Assembly: GCA_018433975.1 (NCBI GenBank)
Contig: JAHDQE010000017.1
Location: 35,368 to 99,367, forward strand
Origin: Ornatilinea sp.
GTDB taxonomy: Bacteria; Chloroflexota; Anaerolineae; Anaerolineales; Anaerolineaceae
Direction: 5' to 3'
DNA length: 64,000 nucleotides
Part shown: in pieces, positions 7,743 through 14,780 of the stretch
Numbering within the stretch: position 1 is the first letter of the stretch
Layout: the number at the start of each line of letters is the position of its first letter
The notes under the pieces: generated by a model
The model's database searches: none
The model's input: only the letters and a program-made list of their open reading frames with translations
What the model was told of the DNA's origin: nothing
Translations under genes and position numbers: made by a program

Positions 7743-9422
7743 TCAGTTGACGCGAGTGAGCATGACCGGTTTCCCGCGCAGCGAATATTGCCCGCTGCTT
7801 TGTTTCAGGATCTGCCGGACGTGTTTTTCTGAAACATCCACAAAGGTGTGTTTGGTGTGAATATCAATTTCGCCAATGGCACGCCCCGGAATTCCAACTT
7901 CGCTGGCAATCGCGCCCACCACGTCTCCGGGGCGCAGTCCGTGTGCGTTCCCTAGATTTAATTTCAGCCGCACCATATCGGCATCCCGTTGATCGCGTTT
8001 GCGATTTGATTTATCTTTGTTGGATCTCTTTGACTTTTTTGGGCTGGAAGCTGCGCGAGTACCTGCTTTATGGCTTGAACTGCGAGTGGAATGGGGTTTT
8101 TCAACGGGTTGAGAGACATCGATCATTGCAAGGCTGCCTTCATTAGCCCGTGCAAGCTGGATGGCCGCAGCAGCGATTTCGATCATATCGAAACTGGTCT
8201 CGGAAAGCTGGGCAATCAGCGCACGTTCGTGTGAGATTTTTCCTTTCCCGAGTTGCTCCGTCAGGCGTTCCAGAAATCGCTGATCCCGCCGGGCCAGAAT
8301 ATCTTCGCGGGTCGGCACCTGGCATGCTTTGATTGCCTGTTTGGTGAAACCTTCAATTCGTCTCAGCCGACCCTGTTCACGTGGGGTCAGCAGCGTGATG
8401 GCAACACCGGTACGTCCGGCCCGGCCTGTCCGGCCGATGCGGTGGACATAATCTTCTGGGTGCTCCGGGATATCGAAGTTGATGACGTGGGACATGTCTT
8501 CAATATCCAGGCCGCGAGCGGCTACATCAGTAGCGATCAATAGTGTAATAACGCCCTCACGGAAACGGTTGAGGACCAGTTCACGTTTGTCCTGGTCTAA
8601 ATCGCCATTCAGGGTATCCGCAGGATAGCCGCGGCGCATCAATTCATCCGCGAGTTCCCGTGTTCCGGCTCTTGTCCGGGCAAAGATCAAAGCACTTTTC
8701 ACATCTTCCACTTCCAACAGGCGGATCAGAGCTTCCAGTTTACCCTCTTTACGTACCTGATAATAGCGTTGTTCAATTTCTGCAACGGTCATCCGTTTGG
8801 GATTAATGGTAATCTCGTAGGGGTTGGTCAGATATTTCTCTGCCAGCTTGCGGATCGGTTTTGGCAATGTGGCCGAAAAGAGGGCGGTTTGCCGGTCTTC
8901 CGGAACTTCGGAGAGGATGGTTTCAACATCATCGATGAAGCCCATTTTAAGCATTTCGTCTGCTTCATCGAGTACCAGGAAGCGCACCTGGCTGAGATCC
9001 AGGAGTTTTTTGTTAATTAAATCCAGCATACGGCCAGGGGTTCCGACTACAATATCCACGCCGCGTTTGAGCTGACGAATTTGGATACTGTAAGATTGGC
9101 CCCCGTATACCGACATCACCTGGATGGGGCTGTTTTGTGCCATACGTTCGGTGGCTTCAGCCACCTGGATAGCTAACTCACGGGTTGGTGCCATTACCAA
9201 CGCCTGGACAACTCCCTTTTGGGGTTGTAATTGCTGCAAGATGGGAAGCATAAAAGCTGCGGTTTTTCCGGTGCCTGTTTGGGCCTGCCCGATTACATTG
9301 CGTCCTTCCAAAAGAGCCGGGAGAGCTGCCAATTGGATAGGGGTAGGTTCTTCGAAACCCATTTGCTCAACGGTATGCACCAGTCGTGGCTGCAGACCTA
9401 AATTCTCAAACTGTGAAACCAT
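7743..9422 (-). CDS. deaD: DEAD-box ATP-dependent RNA helicase with DbpA-type RNA-binding domain
   Basis: The protein unwinds RNA duplexes, and relatives act in ribosome assembly, RNA decay and cold adaptation. The helicase motifs appear in order: Q-motif with PTPIQ near residue 27, AQTGTGKT near 47, PTRELA, DEADEML near 154, SAT near 183, and HRIGRTGRAGRTG near 327. A basic serine/lysine-rich linker at about 440-480 leads to a C-terminal DbpA RNA-binding domain (residues 483-559, with RPGDVVGAIASEVGIPG). This combination matches DeaD/CshA-like proteins of 500-600 residues. The start ATG follows AGGAG at good spacing. The gene appears to be transcribed alone. Confidence 0.95.
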   Translation of the reverse strand: MVSQFENLGLQPRLVHTVEQMGFEEPTPIQLAALPALLEGRNVIGQAQTGTGKTAAFMLPILQQLQPQKGVVQALVMAPTRELAIQVAEATERMAQNSPIQVMSVYGGQSYSIQIRQLKRGVDIVVGTPGRMLDLINKKLLDLSQVRFLVLDEADEMLKMGFIDDVETILSEVPEDRQTALFSATLPKPIRKLAEKYLTNPYEITINPKRMTVAEIEQRYYQVRKEGKLEALIRLLEVEDVKSALIFARTRAGTRELADELMRRGYPADTLNGDLDQDKRELVLNRFREGVITLLIATDVAARGLDIEDMSHVINFDIPEHPEDYVHRIGRTGRAGRTGVAITLLTPREQGRLRRIEGFTKQAIKACQVPTREDILARRDQRFLERLTEQLGKGKISHERALIAQLSETSFDMIEIAAAAIQLARANEGSLAMIDVSQPVEKPHSTRSSSHKAGTRAASSPKKSKRSNKDKSNRKRDQRDADMVRLKLNLGNAHGLRPGDVVGAIASEVGIPGRAIGEIDIHTKHTFVDVSEKHVRQILKQSSGQYSLRGKPVMLTRVN

Positions 9423-9522
9423 TCAAAATTCTCCTAGAAACAATAAAGTGCTCCACCTGACCGGCGAGGCACTTCAAACCAAGCACGATAATTGATTTGG
9501 CAGATAAAACACCAAACATTGC

Positions 9523-9548
9523 ATTATAACACAACTATAACTTGGCAA
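9523..9548 (-). promoter_or_regulatory. Candidate promoter of deaD (extended -10)
   Basis: Read on the minus strand, TGTTATAAT gives a perfect TATAAT (plus coordinates 9523-9528) with an extended TGn element. TTGCCA lies 14 bases upstream, too close for a standard -35, but an extended -10 can work with a weak -35. It is about 100 bases before the deaD start, leaving a leader that could fold, as is usual for cold-inducible helicase mRNAs. Confidence 0.55.
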
Positions 9549-9606
9549 GCATTTTTTGCGCGAAAATTCAGGATAGAAAACTGTAACAGCTGCCAAAACC
9601 CTGTGA

Positions 9607-9879
9607 GAAAGATTTGAGAATTTACCCTATCCAAGGATAGAGAAAACAACGACGCATAAGTTGATCGATATCCTGATCATAGCAACTTGTGCAGTCTTCA
9701 GTGGAGCAGAGAGTTAGACAGAGCTGGAGATGTTTGGACAGGAGAAAGAATATCTTGAATTACCCAATGGGATTCCCTCACAGGACTGTTTTCGATATTT
9801 GTTCATCAAATTAGACGTGAAGGCATTTGAGAAAAGCTTTCGGCAATGGAAAGCGGCAATTTACATGGTCAGCGCCTAG
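9607..9879 (+). pseudogene. Remnant of an ISAs1-family transposase, N-terminal part
   Basis: One reading frame at 9607-9879 matches the N-terminal part of ISAs1-type transposases. PRIEKTTHKLIDILIIATCA leads to VFSGAES, then comes an in-frame TAG at 9715-9717, then TELEMFGQEKEYLELPNGIP and SQDCFRYLFIKLDVKAFEKS. The pattern HxLxDILxIAxCAVxxGAxS followed by LELPNGIPSxDxFxxxFxxLD is characteristic of this family. The TAG falls where family members normally have tryptophan, consistent with TGG to TAG decay. The frame closes at another TAG (9877-9879), and the DDE catalytic part is missing. No terminal repeats are seen. This marks an old insertion at the left border of the polysaccharide island. 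Confidence 0.85.
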
Positions 9880-9936
9880 GCAGCATTGGGATATGTTTTG
9901 AATCAGGAGTAAACCCCAAGTGAAGAAACTGGCATT

Positions 9937-11052
9937 TTATATCTTTTGAAAGTGTTGAAGGTAAACTTCGATTGTTTCCCGGTTTACTTTTTCAATGGAG
10001 AATTCTCTTTCTGCCAATTCTCTTCCTTTTACAGCAAATTGATGGCGTAAATCCGGGTTTTCGATCAATTCTTGCATTCTTTCAGCCAGGGAGGGTGGAT
10101 CTTTCTTCGGTACCAAATACCCATTCACTCCGTGTTTGATTACATCCCTGCAGCCGGGAATATCAGTGGCAATGGTTGGGCGTTGGCTGGCAGCAGCTTC
10201 TGTTAAAACTCGTGGCAGGCCTTCGTGATAAGATGGCAAACAAATTACGTGCGACAGGGTATAAATCTCTCGCATGTCTTCCTGGAATCCCCACCATTCA
10301 ACAATACCATCAGCTTGCCATTTGGAAAGCAGTTCGGCAGGGATGCTGGATGGGTTTTTGTCAGTATCGCCTACCAACAAGAAACGTGCTTGGACGCCTT
10401 TTTTGTGAAGGATCCGTGCTGCCTCAACAAAATCTCCAACGCCTTTGTCCCAAAGCATGCGCCCTACAAAAGTCACGGTTGGTATTCCGTTCTTTTCAGG
10501 TTTTGGAACAAAATGATTACAGTCGACGCCAGACCCGAAAATTAAATATGACTGACCCTGCTTAATTATTTTATGGTCGAAAAACAATTTCTGGTCATCG
10601 GGATTTTGAAAAATCACGCTGGTATGTTTTAAAGCAATTTTATAAAGCTGAATAACCAGCTGTTGAAGTGCTTTTAACGTGAATTTATCTTTTGAGAAAA
10701 TATATCCCAGGCCTGTAACTGCATTTACCGTGCCGGGAACTTTAGTAATCCGTGCAGCTAATGAGCCATAGATCACCGGTTTGATCGTGAAATGATGCAC
10801 CAAATTGGGTTTCTCTTGTCGGTATAAACGAATAATTCTGAAAACGCTGATGATTTCCGTGAGAGGATTCATTCCCTTGCGTGAAAGTTGAATCGGTACC
10901 CATCGAAAATCAAGATCCTGAAGCCGGCCGTTGTATGTTCCGGGTGGTGTAGCCAGGACAATGTCGTTCCCCTGGTCCCTGAGTTCTTTTATCAACGGCA
11001 AGCGAAAATTGTAGAGATACCAATCCGTATTAGCAAACAATAAAATTTTCAT
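9937..11052 (-). CDS. Glycosyltransferase family 4 (GT-B fold)
   Basis: This is a retaining glycosyltransferase that probably adds a sugar to a lipid-linked surface polysaccharide in the cytoplasm. The N-terminus MKILLFANTDWYLYNFR is typical of a capsule/O-antigen group in which the acceptor domain starts with a Rossmann strand. The C-terminal donor domain contains TVTFVGRMLWDKGVGDFVEA (about residue 190) and the family's EX7E-type region HEGLPRVLTEAAASQRPTIA (about 280). I prefer ATG 11052 because family members begin there. An in-frame ATG at 11091 adds 13 residues with no ribosome-binding site. It faces the rest of the island and is next to the IS remnant. Confidence 0.85.
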   Translation of the reverse strand: MKILLFANTDWYLYNFRLPLIKELRDQGNDIVLATPPGTYNGRLQDLDFRWVPIQLSRKGMNPLTEIISVFRIIRLYRQEKPNLVHHFTIKPVIYGSLAARITKVPGTVNAVTGLGYIFSKDKFTLKALQQLVIQLYKIALKHTSVIFQNPDDQKLFFDHKIIKQGQSYLIFGSGVDCNHFVPKPEKNGIPTVTFVGRMLWDKGVGDFVEAARILHKKGVQARFLLVGDTDKNPSSIPAELLSKWQADGIVEWWGFQEDMREIYTLSHVICLPSYHEGLPRVLTEAAASQRPTIATDIPGCRDVIKHGVNGYLVPKKDPPSLAERMQELIENPDLRHQFAVKGRELAEREFSIEKVNRETIEVYLQHFQKI

Positions 11053-11603
11053 AATCATTTCACGTAAGTGGTGAGATACAAGCTTCTTCATGCAAGGAAG
11101 AGGGAACTGAGATGACTCACAAAATGATTATACCTTTTCACCGGTAATGTAAAAAGACCTGATGAGTCAGAGTTGGATGGTATCTAATGGAACTTAACCT
11201 CTCGAAATCACCGCAACGATATCATGATCTGGGAATATAGACTGCACCTCCAAATAGGTATTTATAGAGGAATTTAGATTTTTATTCTCCATCGTCACGT
11301 CGTGCGGTATATTTTTTTTACCAAATGAACGGCCATAACAGGTATGAATTCATCAAATAATAATTCGGCAAGTTGGCGCAATGGTGGAACTGGGTTTACA
11401 TGAGGAACGATGTGATGATCGTCATTAATGGTAGAATGTGGTAGTTAAAAGGATCAGAGTAGTGGTGCAGTAAAGTTACTCAACTCCGAAAATTTCATTA
11501 ACAAAACGGTGAAAAACACGCCAAATATTTTCAGGGGTGCCGTGGTTGCCGATCCATTTACCCACTGTCATATGTCTGTCAGGGTATGTCGGAAGGGCGG
11601 AGC
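11053..11603. other. Intergenic region between divergent glycosyltransferase and sulfotransferase
   Basis: About 550 bases, AT-rich and without a recognisable gene. Reading frames are broken by many stops on both strands. A 31-codon frame on the minus strand (11476-11571, beginning MTVGKWIGNHGTPENIWR) has a protein-like composition but matches nothing I recognise. The region may hold decayed coding DNA like other gaps in this island. Confidence 0.4.
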
Positions 11604-12590
11604 ATGGAAAGAAAATGTGGAAAAAATCTTAAGAATATGGATAAACAACCCATCGATAATATACTCGTAAAATTGCGCAATAAATCAAAATCCATACCTC
11701 ATTATTTATATGTTGATTATGGAAATTACCGGGACACAATATTTCTAGCAGGTTCAGGTCGAAGCGGAACAACCTGGCTTCAAGAAATGATTAATTATAA
11801 AAATGAATACCATATTCTGTTTGAACCCTTCCACTCAAAGTACGTAAAAGAACTAAAGGATTGGAATTACAGACAATATCTGAGGCCGACCAATCAAGAT
11901 CCGAAATATATTGAGCCGGCAAAATGTATTTTAAGCGGAAAAATTCGTAATAAATGGATTAATAAATTTAATCGCAGAATTATTTCACATAAAAGAATAA
12001 TCAAAGACATACGCGCGAATTTTTTGTTAAGATGGATACATGATCAATTCCAGGGAATTCCAATTGTGCTCATACTTCGTCATCCCTGCGCTGTAGCGAA
12101 TTCCAGATTAATTTTAAAGTGGAACACACATTTTAAGGAGATTTTTCAACAAAACGATCTTGTTACAGACTATTTTGATTTTGTCAAGAAAGAAGCGGAA
12201 GACATGAATGATCCATTTGAAAAACATATTTTTATGTGGTGCCTGGAGAATTATGTTCCGCTTAAGCAATTTAAGGAAAATGAGATACTGATCACATTTT
12301 ATGAAGATCTTTGCGTTAATTTTCCGGAAGAAAGCGAACGGATTTTTAATTATTTGGGAAAAAGCCTGCCGAAAAATCCGAATGATTTGATGCAGAAGCC
12401 AAGTTCAATGAGCCGGAAAGACAGCCCAATCAAAATGAATATGGGACTGGTAAATTCATGGAGAAAGAATGTTACAGACGGGCAGATCGGACGAGCGATT
12501 GAAATCATGAAATTATTTGGACTGGATGCAATTTATGGCGAACAGGATATGCCAAAGATTAACACGCAGGAAGTCTTGAAAATTTTATGA
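11604..12590 (+). CDS. Sulfotransferase family protein
   Basis: The protein carries the two nucleotide-binding signatures of PAPS-dependent sulfotransferases: the 5'-phosphosulfate loop GSGRSGTTWLQEMI (residues 51-64 from this start) and the 3'-phosphate region ILRHPCAVANSRL near 150. It would transfer sulfate from PAPS to a hydroxyl or amine of a sugar or other acceptor, and its location suggests a surface polysaccharide. I chose ATG 11604 because GGAAGG lies about seven bases upstream; ATG 11586 would add six residues. The base composition is much more AT-rich than the Pfa or deaD genes, suggesting acquisition by transfer. Confidence 0.85.
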   Translation: MERKCGKNLKNMDKQPIDNILVKLRNKSKSIPHYLYVDYGNYRDTIFLAGSGRSGTTWLQEMINYKNEYHILFEPFHSKYVKELKDWNYRQYLRPTNQDPKYIEPAKCILSGKIRNKWINKFNRRIISHKRIIKDIRANFLLRWIHDQFQGIPIVLILRHPCAVANSRLILKWNTHFKEIFQQNDLVTDYFDFVKKEAEDMNDPFEKHIFMWCLENYVPLKQFKENEILITFYEDLCVNFPEESERIFNYLGKSLPKNPNDLMQKPSSMSRKDSPIKMNMGLVNSWRKNVTDGQIGRAIEIMKLFGLDAIYGEQDMPKINTQEVLKIL

Positions 12591-12686
12591 TCGGATTTAT
12601 CAACCATATATGGCGATCTCATTATACCGATCCGTTCCTGTAAATGCAGGATCGGAGAATGAAATCTAGTCTTTCAGGAGCAGTTA

Positions 12687-13553
12687 TTGTCACCCCCCAA
12701 CACTCAATTTGATCATCAAGAATGGTCTCTCATCATCCGGCCCAAACGAGCCTGGTGGGACCTGCGTCTGGGTCAGGTCTGGCGCTATCGCGATCTGATC
12801 CTGCTTTTCGTTCGTCGAGACTTCGTTTCCTATTACAAGCAAACCATTCTCGGACCGCTGTGGTTCCTCATCCAGCCTCTGCTGACCACGCTGACCTTTA
12901 CGGTCATTTTTGGCAATATCGCTGCCCTGCCCACCGACGGCCTGCCGCAGTTCCTTTTTTACCTTTCCGGCACTGTCATCTGGAGCTATTTCGCCAGCTG
13001 TCTCACCAAAACCTCCGAAACCTTTATCGCCAATGCTAACATCTTCGGTAAGGTCTATTTTCCTCGCTTGGTGATGCCCATTTCGATTCTATTCTCTAAC
13101 CTGATCACTTTTGCCATCCAGTTTGGGCTGTTTCTCGGCTTTCTGTTCTATTTCATCGTTATGGGTTCTGCTGTGCGCGTCACCTGGTGGGTCATCCTGC
13201 TGCCCCTTTTGCTGATTCTCATGGCTGGTCTAGGGCTGGGTTTTGGCATTATTATTTCTTCCCTCACTACCAAATACCGCGACCTGCGTTTTCTGGTGAC
13301 CTTTGGCGTCCAGCTTTGGATGTACGCCACCCCAATCATTTATCCGGTTTCTTCCATCCCGCAGCGTTTTCAGCGGTTGATCCTGCTCAACCCGATCACC
13401 CCGATCGTGGAAGCGTTCCGCTTTGCCTTTTTGGGAACCGGCGCTTTCAGTTGGGGCATGCTGGGCTACAGTTTTGGATTTATGCTGGTGGTGGTTTTGG
13501 TTGGGATTGTTATCTTTAACCGGGTCGAAACAACTTTTATGGATACGGTTTAG
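12687..13553 (+). CDS. wzm: Polysaccharide ABC exporter permease (Wzm/TagG type)
   Basis: This is the inner-membrane channel of an ABC-2 polysaccharide exporter. The 288-residue protein begins with a cytoplasmic segment, then the family motif region RYRDLILLFVRRDFVSYYKQ (about 32-51), followed by six membrane helices. The family segment LGPLWFLIQPLLTT comes near 57, and the region SLTTKYRDLRFLV before the fifth helix is typical. The start is TTG with AGGAG six bases upstream; no ATG fits better. It is followed after two bases by the Wzt-type ATPase, so the pair works as one exporter for an undecaprenyl-linked polymer. Its base composition is richer in G+C than its neighbours on either side. 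Confidence 0.92.
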   Translation: MSPPNTQFDHQEWSLIIRPKRAWWDLRLGQVWRYRDLILLFVRRDFVSYYKQTILGPLWFLIQPLLTTLTFTVIFGNIAALPTDGLPQFLFYLSGTVIWSYFASCLTKTSETFIANANIFGKVYFPRLVMPISILFSNLITFAIQFGLFLGFLFYFIVMGSAVRVTWWVILLPLLLILMAGLGLGFGIIISSLTTKYRDLRFLVTFGVQLWMYATPIIYPVSSIPQRFQRLILLNPITPIVEAFRFAFLGTGAFSWGMLGYSFGFMLVVVLVGIVIFNRVETTFMDTV

Positions 13554-13555
13554 TT

Positions 13556-14779
13556 ATGGGCAATGTTGTTATCTCTGTTGAAAACTTAAGCAAACGTTAC
13601 GACCTGGGGGTAATCGGCACTGGCACCATCTCGCGCGACTTGAACCGCTGGTGGGCCCGTTTACGCGGACAACCTGATCCCTACACCAAGATCGGCCAGA
13701 TCGACCATGGTAATCGTCAGGGCGAGAGCATCTGGGCACTCAAAGATGTCAGCTTCGAGGTAAAGCAGGGTGAGGTGCTGGGTATTATTGGTCGCAATGG
13801 GGCTGGCAAAAGTACCCTACTCAAAATCCTTTCCCAGGTGACGGCCCCTACTGGGGGTTTGGTGAAAGTAAAAGGACGTATTGGCAGCCTGCTGGAGGTT
13901 GGCACCGGCTTTCATCCCGAGCTGACCGGGCGCGAGAATGTGTACCTGAATGGAGCCATTCTGGGCATGACCCGCGCTGAGGTCGACCGCAAGTTTGATG
14001 AGATTGTTGATTTCTCGGGTGTGGAGAAGTTTATTGATACCCCCGTAAAACGCTATTCTAGCGGTATGTATGTCCGTCTGGCCTTTGCTGTGGCGGCGCA
14101 TCTCACCACAGATATTTTGATCGTCGATGAAGTGTTGGCGGTGGGGGATGCTGAGTTTCAGGAGAAATGCCTTGGCAAGATGGGGAACGTGGCAAATGAG
14201 GGTAGAACTGTATTGTTTGTAAGTCATAATATGGGAAGCATACGAAATTTGTGTAAACGATCAATTCAATTAGCGAAGGGGGAAATATTACGCGATGGAA
14301 ATACAATTGATATTGTAGAAAATTATCTTTTTGATAGCGATCATGAAATTTCATTAAATGGAAAATATATAAAAGCATTTGAAATATTGAATTCCTTAGA
14401 CCAAGAATCGAAGTATATTCTTTCAGGTGAATGTACAACATTAAATATTCTTATTGATACTGGTGAGGATTATTTATTGAATACAAATATCAGAATGGGA
14501 ATTTATTCCAGATATGGAGATCGCATTGCAACTTTGGAAGAAACATATATGAAGTTGAAACCTCAAGGTCCAATAAAATGCCAAATAGACTCGCTACCAT
14601 TGACACCTGGTTTATATTTCATAAATATTGCAATAAATGGTTATACAAATAATGGGGATGTTTATCATGAACGGGTTATTCATGCTGGTGAACTCAACGT
14701 TTTGGCCAATCCAAAATATCCATACTCAAACAAACAATCTCCCGGAAATACATTTATAAAGTATCGTTGGAGTTCATGA
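13556..14779 (+). CDS. wzt: Polysaccharide ABC exporter ATPase with C-terminal polymer-binding domain (Wzt type)
   Basis: This is the motor of the exporter formed with the preceding permease. Walker A is GRNGAGKSTL (residues 79-88), the signature is YSSGMYVRLAFA near 167, and Walker B is DILIVDEVLAVGD near 186. Residues from about 260 to 407 form a separate C-terminal domain like the Wzt C-domain, a beta-sandwich that recognises the end of the exported glycan. The DNA changes sharply inside the gene: the first ~215 codons are G+C-rich like wzm, while everything after about 14,200 is strongly AT-rich like the next gene. That suggests a recombinant gene with a conserved motor joined to a foreign specificity domain. 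Confidence 0.9.
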   Translation: MGNVVISVENLSKRYDLGVIGTGTISRDLNRWWARLRGQPDPYTKIGQIDHGNRQGESIWALKDVSFEVKQGEVLGIIGRNGAGKSTLLKILSQVTAPTGGLVKVKGRIGSLLEVGTGFHPELTGRENVYLNGAILGMTRAEVDRKFDEIVDFSGVEKFIDTPVKRYSSGMYVRLAFAVAAHLTTDILIVDEVLAVGDAEFQEKCLGKMGNVANEGRTVLFVSHNMGSIRNLCKRSIQLAKGEILRDGNTIDIVENYLFDSDHEISLNGKYIKAFEILNSLDQESKYILSGECTTLNILIDTGEDYLLNTNIRMGIYSRYGDRIATLEETYMKLKPQGPIKCQIDSLPLTPGLYFINIAINGYTNNGDVYHERVIHAGELNVLANPKYPYSNKQSPGNTFIKYRWSS

Positions 14780-14780
14780 A

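Noticed and set aside
11476..11571. 31-codon minus-strand frame (MTVGKWIGNHGTPENIWR...)
   Set aside because: Protein-like composition, but too short, without a family match or convincing ribosome-binding site; it may be a gene remnant.
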